A stretch of 64,000 bases of DNA from Paraescarpia echinospica (taxonomy: Eukaryota > Annelida > Polychaeta > Sabellida > Siboglinidae): NCBI GenBank assembly GCA_020002185.1, contig JAHLWY010000279.1, positions 32,501 to 96,500 of the forward strand, given 5' to 3'. Position numbers and translations under genes: made by a program. Below are positions 51,521-64,000 of this stretch, piece by piece. The notes below the pieces were generated by a model. That model saw nothing but the letters and a program-made list of their open reading frames with translations, ran no database searches and was not told the DNA's origin. Position 1 is the first letter of the stretch, and the number at the start of each line of letters is the position of its first letter.

Positions 51521-51809
51521 GTCCAGAATGAATGGAATAAAATTTAGATACCACGAATAAAAATCTTATTACATTCACAGAGAGAGACTAATGGAAGGAC
51601 AAGTTATCTGAGCTATCAAACTTATATAAAAAACCTGGACGTACGTTTTAGTACCTTACCAAACCTGGACTTATGTATCTGGAAACCAATAAATATTATT
51701 ATTACAGAACGTCAACATTTAACATTCAATTAGAAGTTCTTGCTTCCATGTCTCTAAATTCTGCTTTCATGAACTTTCTCAAAATGTCCGCTTTGTGGAT
51801 TTTTTTCCA

Positions 51810-52096
51810 GATTTGACCTTGACATGCATTCCAAATACTAAATCGATGCCAGAATTGACTTCGGGAAAATCGCATTAGCTGGAAAACATGTATCATAATA
51901 GTTTCTATGACGTGCGGTTCCTAAGTCGGCCACGTTTTCCAAGATGGCCGACAATGGCCATCTTGGATTTTAAGATATACCTTGTGTCTTTGGATAATTT
52001 CCTTTCAATGGCCCATGGGAGCTTCTATACCAAAGAGGACCATTGCATCATGACTTGAAGTCAAACCCAATTTTGTTGCACTTAATATGTCTTCTA
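51810..52096 (-). repeat. Right inverted repeat of the 7.3-kb element
   Basis: Inverted partner of 44795-45080. On the + strand it reads AAATCGATGCCAGAA, ATCATAATAGTTTCTATGAC, GGCCATCTTGGATTTTA and TGACTTGAAGT in that order. Confidence 0.88.
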
Positions 52097-52269
52097 TAGG
52101 GCAGCTTCTTCTCTTAAACCCTCTGGTTTTCAGAGAACATTTGTGTTTGCATCATGGTGCATGATAGATGTCAGGTTAGACTTATTATTTTTTGAAAAAG
52201 AAACTCAAAACTCATGTCACAAATATGGCGGTTATGCAAGCGATCACTGAAGCAGCAGGACCCCAAGAA

Positions 52270-52540
52270 CACTTTTTGACCACAATGAAGCGCTGTTGTC
52301 AATGTTTTGACCATACCACAATGCACAACACAAACTATTCTACAAGACACGGTCAAAGGTAACAGAAAACGAGGAAGATCACATAAAATGTACATAGACA
52401 ACATCCGAGAATGGACGGGTTTACACCCAAGGGAGTTACGCGAAGCAGCCTTCAACCGTCCCAGATGGAAGAAGATCGCTGTTGAAGCCTCTGAACACGC
52501 ACCCCTACGATCGGCCCGGTCAAGGGATGAGTGAGTGAAG
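52270..52540 (+). pseudogene. LINE C-terminal fragment with (GAGT) tail
   Basis: The frame at 52307-52534 reads TILQDTVKGNRKRGRSHKMY and IDNIREWTGLHPRELREAAF NRPRWKK, then APLRSARSRDE. This is the C-terminus of a LINE reverse transcriptase protein in which 'GxRxRGRxxKxWxDNIxEWTG' and 'DRxRWR' blocks recur. GATGAGTGAGTGA at the end looks like its short-repeat tail. The RT palm is missing. Confidence 0.8.
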
Positions 52541-52794
52541 TGGGTGAAACAAACTCAGGAAATAGACCACCACAACGGTGATCTCATACGTTCTACCATA
52601 GTTATCAGAACGTGTCAGGCTTTATTTCGTAGGTTTTGTATTGCGTCGTTGAATATGGTCGAATTGTCCGAAGATCAAAACGATCTTCATCTCCACTATG
52701 AAGATTGGTTTAGTTTGGTACTCTTTCATTCATATATTGTAGGAGACACGCAGTCAAATGCTCCAAGAATGTAAAAATATTTCATCCGATTCAT

Positions 52795-53395
52795 AATAAT
52801 AATAATAAGATAACTTCTATTGCTCCTAAATCCTTGGAAACCAAGGTCAGAGGAGCATCAAAACAAAAGGATTGGTCAATCTCAAAATCCATAAATTGTA
52901 TTCCAGTTGTCAACAGATCGCTCAAGGTGCTAGGGAGCTACGGTGGATAAGCAAGGTTGTAAAGATAATTTGTTTTAAATGGCGACGGACTTTTATAATA
53001 TTTTCAACTGATCTAACACTAAGATGGAGCATATTCCAAAGAGTTGGAGCAGCAACAAAAAAAGCCCTAGTTCCGATGTTAGTATTGACTCTAGGAACAA
53101 AAAGAGTAGGTCACAACTAGATGATTGAAGCTGGATAGGTTTTCTTACAGGAATAAGCAAATACAAATAAGGTGGTTGCTTATTGGACCGTCCCTGGTAT
53201 GTAATGGTACAGATCTTAAATATTATACGATATCGTACAGGAAGCCAATGCAAATACTTCAAAAGTGGTACAGAGCGAGAAAAACGAGGAGATCTTGTAA
53301 CTACTCTTGCTAGATAATTTTGGACACGCTGAAGTTTTGTAATATCCTTGCTAGCGATATTATAAAGGAGGGAAATGCAGTAGTCAAGAAGAACG
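52795..53395 (-). mobile_element. LINE 3' fragment (antisense)
   Basis: On the minus strand the region reads NIASKDITKLQRVQNYLARV VT, then KYLHWLPVRYRIIFKICTIT YQ (53262 downward), PPYLYLLIPVR, and decays into a (TTATTA)n tail at about 52795-52809. 'LQRVQN.AARVV' followed by 'LHWLPV..RI.FK' is the common C-terminal signature of CR1/jockey-like LINEs. One frame shift separates the two blocks. The 5' part is missing. Confidence 0.8.
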
Positions 53396-53933
53396 AACGA
53401 AGAACGAAGAAGTTTATTTATCCCATGTATATGAAAAGTACAATTTGTTTTTCATACTTGATTGTAGAAATACAAAAAACATATACAAACACAAATATAT
53501 ACAGTACTCACGGTACATAAGTATGTAATTCGATAACTTGCGGAATAAAATTAATATATTTCATAACATAATGTATATATCCGACGGGGTCGGAGACTCC
53601 TATTAAGACAAAATGTATCTGTCATAACAGCCACCCCATTTGCTTAAACATAACATAGGTTCTTTTAATTAACAACCAAGTCCACCTCAAGTGCGTATGT
53701 GCATGTGTGCATGTGTGGTTCGTGCACGCAAGTGTATAACTTTTTGTTTTGCATGAACGTGTAAGCATGTATGCACTCTTAGGCTAGCGTCTTTGGAATC
53801 GATTGTACATTCTCAATACTTCATTTATTATATGTTTTGGTGACATGTATAGCAGTTTGATAGTGTGCACCTATAATCGTATTTTTTTAAATAAAAATTA
53901 TTAAATCAGGCGTGTTATTTATAGTGTGTGGCA
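53396..53933. other. Non-coding spacer before the satellite
   Basis: It starts with a short GAAC/GAAGAA run and TTTATTTATCC, which may be another antisense retroposon tail, then AT-rich sequence. No gene is seen. Confidence 0.4.
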
Positions 53934-56900
53934 ATAGTACATTTAGTATTCACGAGACAAACATGTCAAAGTGATCGAAAACAATTCAGGCATATCACAC
54001 GAAAATGGTATTTTCAAGTGCACTCTTTAGGCGGACGGATCCTTAATGTGGTCTTACCCCAAAAAGATGTCCTGCATGTTACAAATCTTCACGAAGGCTA
54101 GACTGACATCAAGCTAAACAGATAACTAGATTAACAACACAGGGGAATGTAGGTTACCCTTTCATCTCCGTCACGTAAGTTACAAGAAAATAGTACGTAA
54201 GATATGGGTGTGAAAACTCGTTCCCATTTTATGTTTTATCTTGTCTAATGCAGTAGTACATTTAGTATTCACGAGACAAACATGTCTCATATAAAAGTGA
54301 TCGAAAACAATTCAGGCATATCACACTAAAACGGTATTTTCAAGTGCACTCTTTCGGCGGACTGATCGTTAATGTGGTCTAACCCCAAATATATGTCCTG
54401 CATGTTACAAATTTTCACGAAGCCTAGCCTGATATCAAGCTACACAGATAACTAGATTAGCCACAAAGGGGAACGTATGTAATCCTTTCATCTCCGTCAC
54501 GTAAATTACAAGAAAATAGTACGTAAGTTATGGGTGTGAAAACTCACTCCCATTTGATGTTTTATTTTGTCTAACGCAGTAGTACATTCTGTATTCACGA
54601 GAAAACATGTCCCATGTCAAAGTGATCGAAAACTATTCACGCATATCACACACAAACGGTACTTTCAAGTGCACTCTTTCGGCGGACGGATCCTTAATAT
54701 TGTCTTACCCCAAATATATGTCCTGCATGTTAGATATCTTCAAGAAGGCTAGACTGATATCTAGCAACACACATAAATAGATTAACCAGAAAGGGGAATG
54801 TATGTTACCCTTTCATCTCTGTCACATAATATATAAGAAAATAGTACGTAAGTTATGGGTGTGAAAACTCATTCCTATTTGATGTTTTATCTTGTCTAAT
54901 ACAGTAGTTCATTGAGTATTCACGAGACAAACATGTCCCATGTCAAAGTGATCAAAACAAATACACGCATATCACACCAAAATGGTATTTTCAAGTGCAC
55001 TCTTTCGGTGGACTGATCCTTAATGTGGTCTTACCCCAAATAGATGTCCAGCATGTTACAAATCTTCACGAAGACTAGACTGATATAATGCAACACACAT
55101 AAATAGATTAACGACAAAGGGGAATGTATGTTACGCTTTCATCTCAGCCACGTAATTTACAAGAAAAATGTACGTAAGATATTGGTGTGGAAACTCATTC
55201 CCATTTGGTGTTTTATCTTTTCTAATACAGAAGTACATTCAGTATTCAAGAATAAAACATGTTCTATGTAAAAGTGATCGAGAAAAATTCACGAATATCA
55301 CACGATAACGGTATTTTCAAGTGCACTCTTTCGGCGGACGGATCCTTAAAGTTGTGCTTCACCAAATAGATGTCCTGCATATTAGAAATCTTCACGATGG
55401 CTAGACTGATATCATGCAACACACATAACTAGATTAATCAAAAAGGGGAATGTATGTTACTCTTTCATCTCACTCACATAAGTTACAAGAAAATAGTACG
55501 TAAGTTATGGGTGTGAAAACTCATTCCTATTTGATGTTTTACCTTGTCTAATACAGTAGTACATTGAATATTCACGAGACAAAACATGTCCCATGTCAAA
55601 GAGATCGAGAACACTTCGCACATATCACAACAAAACGGTATTTTCAAGTGCACTCTTTCGGTGGACGGATCCTTAATGTGGTCTTACCCCAAATAGATGT
55701 CCTGCATGTAACACATCTTCACGAAGGCTAAACTGGTATCAAGCAACAAACATAACTAGATTAAACACAAAGGGGAATGTATGTTACTCTTTCATCTCCG
55801 TCACGTAAGTTACAAGAAAAAAGTACGTAAGTTATGGGTGTGAACTCATTCCAATTTGATGTTTTATTTTTTCTAATGCAGTAGTACATCCAGTATTCAC
55901 GAGACAAACATGTCCCATATAATAGTGATCGAAAATATTTCAGGCATATAACATTAAACGGTATTTTCAAGTGCACTCTTTCGGCGGACGGTTCTTTAAA
56001 GTGGTCTTACACCGAATAGATGTCCTGCATGTTACATATCTTCACGAAGGCTAGCCTGATATCAAGCTACACGTATAACTAAATTAGCCACAAAGGGGAA
56101 CGCATGTTACCTTTTCATCTCTATCACATCAGTTACAAGAAAATAATACGTAAGTTAAGGGTGTGAAAACTCATCCACATTTGATGTTTTATCTTCTGTA
56201 ATGCAGTAGTACATTCTGCAATTAATACAAAAAAATATTAACGCATTTCAGACAAAAACGATATTTTCTAGTGCACTCTTTCGGCGGACGGATCCTTAAT
56301 ATTGTCATACCCCAAATAGATGTCCTGCATGTTACACATCTTCAGGAGGGCTAGAATGATATAAAGCAACACACATCAATAGATTATTGACAAAGGGGAA
56401 TGTATGTTACGCTTTCATCTCCGTCACATAATTTACAAGAAAATAGTACGTAAGATATTATTGTGGAAACTCATTCCTATTTGGTGTTTTATATTGCGTA
56501 ATGCAGTAGTATATTCAGTATTCAAGAGACAAACATGTCCCATTTCAAAGTTATCGAGAAAAAATCACGCATATCATACCAAAACGGTATTTTCAAGGGG
56601 ATTCTTTCGGCGGACGGATCGCTAAGGTTGTGCTTCCCCAAATAGATGTCCTGCATGTTACAATTCTTCACTTTGGCTAGACTGATATCGAGCAACACAC
56701 TTAACTAGATTAATCACAAAGGCGAATGTATGTTACCCTTTCATCTCCGTCACGTATGTTACAAGAAAATAGTACGTAAGTTATAGGTGTGAAAACTCAT
56801 TCCCATTTGATGTTTTATCTTGTCTAATGCAGCAGCACATTCAGTATTCACGAATCAAACATGCCCCATTTAAAGTGATCGAGAAATATTCACGCATATC

Positions 56901-59900
56901 ACACTGAAACGGTATTTTTAAGTGCACTCTTTCAGCGGACGTATCCTTAATGTGGTCTTACCCCAAATAAATGTCGTGCAAGTTACAAGTCTTCACGAAG
57001 GTTAGACTGACATCAAGTGACACATATAACTAGATTAAACGAAAAGGGGAATGAATGTTACCCATTCGTCTCCGTCACGTAAGTTACAAGAAAATAGTAC
57101 GTAAGTTATAGGTGTGAAAACTCATTCCCATTTGATGTTTTATCTTGTCTAATGCAGTATTACATTCAGTTTTCTCGAAACAAACATGTCCCATGTCAAA
57201 GTGATCGAAAAAAAATCACGCATATCACACCAAAACGGTATTTTCAAATGCACTCTTTCGGCGGACGGATCCGTAATGTTGTCTTACCCCAAATTGATGT
57301 CCTGCATGTTACATATCTTCACGAATGCTAGACTGATATCAAGCTACACATAAAACTAGATTAACCGTAAAGGGGAATGTATGTTACTCTTTCATCTCCG
57401 TCACGTAAGTTACAAGAAAATAGTACGTAAGTTATAGGTGTGAAAATTCATTCCCATTTGATGTTTTATCTTGTTTAATGCAGCAGTACATCCAGTATTA
57501 ACGAATCAAACATGCCCCATGTAAAGTGATCCAACAAAAATCACGCATATCACACCAAAACGGTATTTTCAAGTGCACTCTTTCGGCGGATGGATACGTA
57601 ATGTGTTCTTACTCTAAATTGATGTCCTGCATGATACAAATCTTCACGAAGGCTAGACTGATATCAAGCACCACATATAACTAGATTAACCGCAAAGAGG
57701 AATGATTGTTACCCATTCATCTCCGTCACGTAAGTTACAAGAAAATAGTACGTAAGTTATGGGTGTGAAAACACATTCCCATTTGATATTTTATCTTGTC
57801 TAATGCACTAGTACATTCTGTATTCTCGAAACAAACGTGTCCCATCACAAAGTGATCGAAAAAAATTCACGTATATCACATCAAAACGGTATTTCCAAGT
57901 GCATTCTTTCGGCGGACGGATCCGTAATGTGGTCTTACCCAAAATTAATGTCCTGCATGTTACAAATCTTCACGAAGGCTAAACTGATATCATCCTACAC
58001 ATATAACAAGATTAACCGTAAAGGGGAATGTATGTTACCGTTCATCTCCGACACGTAAGTTACAAGAAAATAGTATGTAAGTTATGGGTGTGAAAACTCA
58101 ATCCCATTTGATGTTTTATGTTGTTTAATGCAGAAGTGCATTCAGTATTCTCGAAACAAAACATGTCCCATGTCAAAGTGATCGAAAAAATTCACGCATA
58201 TCACACCAAAACAATATTTTCAAGTGCACTCTTTCGGCGGACGGATCCGTAATGTGGTCTTACCCCAAATTAATGTCCTGCATGTTACATATCTTCACGA
58301 AGGCTAGACTGATATCAAGCTACACATAAAACTAGATTAACCGCAAACGGGAACGCATGTTACCATTTCATCTCCGTCACGTAAGTTACAAGAAAATAGT
58401 ACGTAAGTTATGGGTGTGAAAACTCATTCCCATTTGATGTTTTATGTTGTCTAATGCAGTAGTATGTTCAGTATTCTCGAAACAAACATGTCCCGTGTCA
58501 AAGTGATCGAAGAAAATTCACGCATATCACACCAAAACGGTATTTTGAAGTGCACTCTTTCGGCAGACGGATCTGTAGTGTGGTCTTAACCCAAATTGAT
58601 GTCCTGCATGTCAGAAATCTTCACGAAGGCTAGAATAATATCAAGCTACACATATAACTAGATTAACCGCAAAGGGGAATGCATGTTACGCTTTCATCTC
58701 CGTCACGTAGTTACAAGAAAATAGTACGTAAGTTATGGGTGTGAAAAGTCATTACTGTTTGATATTTTATCTTGTCTAATGCAGTAGTACATTCAGTATT
58801 CACGAAACAAACATGTCACATGTCAAAGTGATCGGTAAAAAATCATGCATATCACATAAAAACTTTATTTTGAAGTGCACTCTTTCGGCGGACGGATCCG
58901 CAGTGTGGTCTTATCCCAAATTGATGACCTGCATGTTACAAATCTTCAAGAAGGCTAGACTGATATCAAGCTACACATACAACTAGATTAACCGCAAAGC
59001 GGAATGTATATTACCCTTTCATCTCTGTCACTTAAGTTACAAGAAAATAGTACATAAGTTTTGGGTGTGAAAACTCATTCCCATTTGAAGTTTTATCTTG
59101 TCTAATGCAGTAGTACATTCAGTATTCTCGAAAAAAACATGTCCCATGTCAAAATGTTCGAAACAAATTCACTCATATCACACGAAAACGGTATTTTCAA
59201 GCGCATTCTTTCGGCGGACCGATCCGTAATGTGGTCTTACCCCAAATTGATGTCATGCATGTTACAAATCTTCACGAAGGCTAGTCTGATATCAAGCTAC
59301 ACATATAACTAGATTAACAGCAAAGGGGAATGTATATTACCCTTTCATCTCCGTCAATTAAGTTACAAGAAAATAGTACGTAAGTTATGGGTGTGAAAAC
59401 CCATTGCCATTTGATGTTTTATCTTGTCTAATGCAGTAGTGCATTCAGTATTCTCGAAACAAAACATGTACCATGTCAAAGTGATCGAAATAAAATCACG
59501 CATATCACACCAAAACGGTATTTTCAAGTGCACTCTTTCGGCGGACGGATCCGTAATATGGTCTTACTCTGAATTGATGTCATGCATGATAACAATCTTC
59601 ACGAAGGCTAGACTGATATCAAGCTACACATATAACCAGATTAACCGCATAGGGGAATGTATGTTACCCTTTCATCTCCGTCACGTAAGTTACAAGAAAA
59701 TAGTACGTAAGTTATAGGTGTGAAAACTCATTTCCATTTGATGTTTTATCTTGTCTAATGCAGTAGTACATCCAGTATTCTCGAAACAAACGTGTCCCAT
59801 CACAAAGTGATTGAAAACAATTCACGCATAACACACAAAACGGTATTTTCAAGTGTACTCTTTCGGCGGACGGATCCGTAATGTGGTCTTACCCCAAATT

Positions 59901-61918
59901 AATGTCATGCATGTTACATATCTTCACGAAGGCTAGACTGATATCAAGCTACACATAAAACTAGATTAACCGTAAATGGGAATGTATGTTACCATTTCAT
60001 CTCCGTCACTGTAAGTTACAAGAAAATAGTACGTAAGTTATGGGTGTGAAAACTAATTCCCATTTGATGTGTTATGTTGTCTAATGCAGTAGTACGTTCA
60101 GTATTCTCTAAAAAAAAATGTCCCGTGTCAAAATGATCGAACAAAATTCACGCATATCACACCAAAACGGTATTTTGAAGTGCACTCTTTCGGCGGACGG
60201 ATCCGTAATGTGGTCTTAACCCAAATTGATGTCCTGCATGTCACAAATCTTCACGAAGGCTAAACTGGTATCAAGCAACAAACATAACTAGATTAAACAG
60301 AAAGGGGAACGTACGCTACATATTCATCTCCATCACGTCAGTTACAAGAACATAGTATGTAAGTTATGGGTGTGAAAACTCATTCCTATTTGATGTTTTA
60401 TCTTGTCTAATACAGTAGTACATTGAGTATGCACGAGACAAAACATGTCCCATGTCAAAGTGATCGAGAACACTTCACACATATCACAACAAAACGGTAT
60501 TTTCAAGTGCACTCTTTCGGTGGACGGATCCTTAATGTGGTCTTACCCCAAATAGATGTCCTGCATGTAACAAATCTTCACGAAGGCTAAACTGGTATCA
60601 AGCAACAAACATAACTAGATTAAACAAAAAGGGGAATGTATGTTACTCTTTCGTCTCCGTTACGTAAGTTACAAGAAAAAAGTACGTAAGTTATGGGTGT
60701 GAACTCATTCCAATTTGATGTTTTATTTTGTCTAATGCAGTAGTACATCCAGTATTCACGAGACAAACATGTCCCATATCAAAGTGATAGAAAACATTTC
60801 AGGCATATCACATTAAACGGTATTTTCAAGTGCACTCTTTCGGCGGACGGATCTTTAAAGAGGTCTTTCACCGAATAGATGTCCTGCATGTTACATATCT
60901 TCACGAAGACTAGCCTGATATCAAGCTACACATATAACTAAATTAGCCACAAAGGGGAACGTATGTTACCTTTTCATCTCCATTACGTCAGTTACAAGAA
61001 AATAATACGTAAGTTAAGGGTGTGAAAACTCATTCACATTTGATGTTTTATATTCTGTAATGCAGTAGTACATTCACGTGACAAATATGTCCCATGTCAA
61101 AGTGATCGAAAACAATATTCACGCATTTCAGACAAAAACGATATTTTCTAGTGCACTCTTTCGGCGGACGGATCGTTAAGGTTGTGCTTCCCCAAATAGA
61201 TGTCCTGCATGTTACAATTCTTCACTATGGCTAGACTGATATCGAGCAACACACTTAACTAGATTAATCACAAAGGCGAATGTATGTTACCCTTTCATCT
61301 TCGTCACTTATGTTACAAGAAAATAGTACGTAAGTTATGGGTGTGGAAACTCATACCCATTTGATGTTTTATCTCTTCTAATGCAGCAGCCCATTCAGTA
61401 TTCACGAATCAAACATGCCCCATGTAAAGTGATCGAGAAATATTCACGCATATCACACCGAAACGGTATTTTTAAGTGCACTCTTTCAGCGGACGGATCC
61501 TTAATGTGGTCTTACCCCAAATTGATTTCCTGCATGTTGCAAATCTTCACGAAGGCTAGACTGATAACAAATGACACATATAACTAGATTAAACGAAAAG
61601 GGGAATGAATGTTACCCATCCGTCTCCGTCACGTAAGTTACAAGAAAATAGTACGTAAGTTATTGATGTGAAAAGTCATTCCCATTTGATGTTTTATCTT
61701 GTCTAATGCAGTAGTGCATTCAGTATTCTCGAAACAAAACATGTCCCTTGTCAAAGTGATCGAAACAAAATCACGCATATCACACCAAAACGGTATTTTC
61801 AAGTGCACTCTTTCGGCGGACGGATCCGTAATATGGTCTTACCCCAAATTGATGTCCTGCATGTTACATATCTTCACCAATGCTAGACTGATATCAAGCT
61901 ACACATAAAACTAGATTA
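53934..61918 (+). repeat. 326-bp satellite array, forward block (about 25 monomers)
   Basis: Measured on the GCGGACGGATC anchor, copies start at 54031, 54357, 54682, 55008, 55334, 55661, 55984, 56284 and so on to 61816. Spacing is 325-327 bp, except a few of 321-323 and one of 300. Each monomer holds ACGTAAGTTA twice, about 23 bases apart. Two subtypes are visible: GGATCCTTAATG (53.9-57.0 and 60.4-61.5 kb) and GGATCCGTAATG (57.2-60.2 and 61.8 kb). Small open frames of 60-97 codons recur only because the unit repeats; they differ in start and end between copies and I do not call them genes. Confidence 0.97.
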
Positions 61919-64000
61919 ACCAATTTTGGGTAAGACCACATTACGGATCCGTCCGCGCAAAGAGTGAACTTAAAAATACCGTTTTTGTGTGTTATGCGTG
62001 AATTTTTTTCGATCACTTTGTGATGGGACACGTTTGTTTTGAGAATACTGAATGTACTACTGCTTTAAACAAGATAAACCATCAAATGGGAATAAGTTTT
62101 CACACCAATAACTTACGAACTATTTTCTTGTTACTTACGTGATGGAGATAAAAGGGTAACATACATTCCCCTTTGCGGTTAATCTAGTTATATGTGTAGC
62201 TTGATATCAGTCTAGCCTTCTTGAAGATTTGTAACATGCAGGACATCAATTAGGGGTAAGACCACATTACGGATCCGTCCGTGCAAAGAGTGCACTTGAA
62301 AATACCGTTTTTGCGTGTTATGCGTGAATTTTTTTTGATCACTTTGTGATGGGACACGTTTGTTTCGAGAATACTGGATGTACTACTGCATTAGACAACA
62401 TAAAACATCAAATGGGAATGAGTTTTCACACCTATAACTTACGTAATATTTTCTTGTATCTTACGTGACGGAGATGAAAGGGTAACATACATTCCCCTTT
62501 GCGGTTAATCTAGTTATATGAGTAACTTGATATCACGCTAGCCATCGTGAAGATTTGTAACATGCAGGACATCAATTTGTGGTAAGACCACATTACTGAT
62601 CCGTCCGCGCAAAGAATGCACTTGAAAATACCGTTTTGGTGTGATTTGCGTGAATTTGTTTCGATCACTTTGTTATGGGACACGTTTGTTTCGAGAATAC
62701 TGGATGAACTACTGCATTAGACAAGATAAAACAAAAAATGGGAATGCGTTTTCACACCTATAACTTACGTACTATTTTCTTGTAACTTACGTGACGGAGA
62801 TGAAAGGGTAACATACATTCCCCTTTGCGGTTAATCTAGTTATATGTCTAGCTTGATATCAGTCTAGCCTTCTTGACGATTTGTAACATGGAGGACATCA
62901 ATTTGGGGTAAGACCTCATTACGGATCCGTCCGCACAAAGAGTGCACTTGAAAATACCGTTTTGGTGTGTTATGCGTGAAATTTTTTCGATCACTTTGTG
63001 ATGGGACACGTTTGTTTCGAGAATACTGGATGTACTACTGCATTAGACAAGATAAAACATCAAATGGAAATGAGTTTTCACACCTATAACTTACGTACTA
63101 TTTTCTTGTATCTTACGTGACGGAGATGAAAGGGTAACATACATTCCCCTTTGCGGTTAATCTAGTTATATGAGGAACTTGATATCAAGCTAGCCTTCGT
63201 GAAGATTTGTAACATGCAGGACATCAATTTGGGGAAAGACCACATTACTGATCCGTCCGCGCAAAGAGTGCACTTGAAAATACCGTTTTGGTGTGATATG
63301 CGTGAATTTGTTTCGATCACTTTGTGATGGGACACGTTTGTTTCGAGAATACTGGATGAACTACTGCATTAGGCAAGATAAAACAAAAAATGGGAATGCG
63401 TTTTCACACCTATAACTTACGTACTATTTTCTTGTAACTTACGTGACGGAGATGAAAGGGTAACATACATTCCCCTTTGCGGTTACTCTAGTTATATGGG
63501 TAGCTTGATTTCAGTCTACCCTTCTTGAAGTTTTGTAACATGCAGGACATCAATTTGGGGTAAGACCACATTACGGATCCGTCCGTGCAAAGAGTGCACT
63601 TGAAAATACCGTTTTTGTGTGTTATGCGTGAATTTGTTTCGATCACTTTGTGATGGGACACGTTTCTTTCGAGAATACTGAATGTACTACTGCATTAGAC
63701 AAGATGAAACATCAAATGGAAATGAGTTGTCACTCCTATAACTTACGTACTATTTTCTTGTAACTTACGTGACGGAGATGAAAGGGTAACATACATTCCC
63801 CTTTGCGGTTAATGTAGTTATATGTGTAGCTTGATATCAGTCTAGCCTTCGTGAAGATCTGTAACACGCAGGACATCAATTTGGGGTAAGACCACATTAC
63901 GGATCCGTCGACACAATGAGTGCACTTTAAAATACTGTTTTGGTGTGATATGCGTGAATTTCTTTGATCACTTTGTGATGGGACACGTTTGTTTCGAGAA
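61919..64000 (-). repeat. 326-bp satellite array, inverted block
   Basis: Right after ACTAGATTAAC the array continues as the reverse complement (ATTTTGGGTAAGACCACATT). Anchors GGATCCGTCC/GATCCGTCCG recur at 61951, 62277, 62603, 62929, 63255, 63581 and 63907, a constant 326 bp. All are of the CCGTAATG subtype. The block runs off the window end, so its length is unknown. Confidence 0.96.

Larger units (their letters stand above)
44795..52096 (+). mobile_element. Long-inverted-repeat element with a decayed PIN/FEN1-like gene
   Basis: Diverged inverted repeats of about 280 bp (44795-45080 and 51810-52096) enclose about 6.7 kb. All recognisable coding between them that is not LINE-derived reads on the + strand and belongs, in order, to one protein family that I know as a large multicopy set of uncharacterised metazoan proteins. 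Two antisense LINE pieces (45928-46558 and about 47178-48830) interrupt it, so the unit was roughly 5 kb before they arrived. Frameshifts and stops show the copy is dead. The ends and target-site duplication could not be fixed exactly. I know of no named transposon class for this arrangement, but cannot exclude that repeat databases hold one. Confidence 0.7.

Noticed and set aside
54567..61908. Recurring open frames of 60-97 codons in the satellite
   Set aside because: They recur because the unit repeats. Starts, lengths and frames differ between copies and there is no domain.

Overview
This is nuclear DNA from an invertebrate animal. It has introns with GT/AG boundaries, very many dinucleotide to hexanucleotide microsatellites, relics of several non-LTR retrotransposons, tRNA-derived SINEs and a long satellite array. 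The only clear host gene is a Wnt ligand of the Wnt10 type. Its conserved core, the TE protein relics and the repeat style suit a lophotrochozoan (mollusc-like) genome, but the phylum is inferred, not proven.

Layout. 1-22 kb: no recognisable host gene; microsatellites, (TA)n-cored hairpins (about 8.9 kb and 12.2 kb), two degenerate LINE 3' ends (about 10 kb and 15.3 kb) and a 17-bp palindromic minisatellite (15.6-16.1 kb). 22.1-40.5 kb: Wnt10 on the + strand. Seven coding exons (23816-40000) join in a consistent phase to give 352 residues and a stop. The signal-peptide exon is not proven; a possible one lies at 22138-22191. The introns carry a truncated LINE (36.6-38.05 kb), a SINE head, short tandem repeats and a triplicated 110-bp block with a CRE-type octamer in each copy. 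40.5-44.7 kb: non-coding, with a V/Deu-type SINE and a 30-bp minisatellite.

44.8-52.1 kb: a 7.3-kb element bounded by diverged inverted repeats of about 280 bp. Between them, on the + strand, lies a broken gene of a multicopy metazoan protein family of unknown function. It shows a PIN/FEN1-like acidic motif set and a Cys-rich C-terminus. Two antisense LINE fragments are nested inside it. This is the best candidate in the window for a poorly described mobile system. 52.2-53.4 kb: two more LINE 3' ends.

53.9-64.0 kb: a satellite of about 326 bp. Some 25 monomers run in one orientation, then the array flips at about 61,919 and continues inverted to the window edge. It contains an internal multi-monomer duplication and a chimeric monomer left by unequal exchange.

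Apart from Wnt10 the window is repeat-dominated. Most long open frames are artefacts of tandem repeats.
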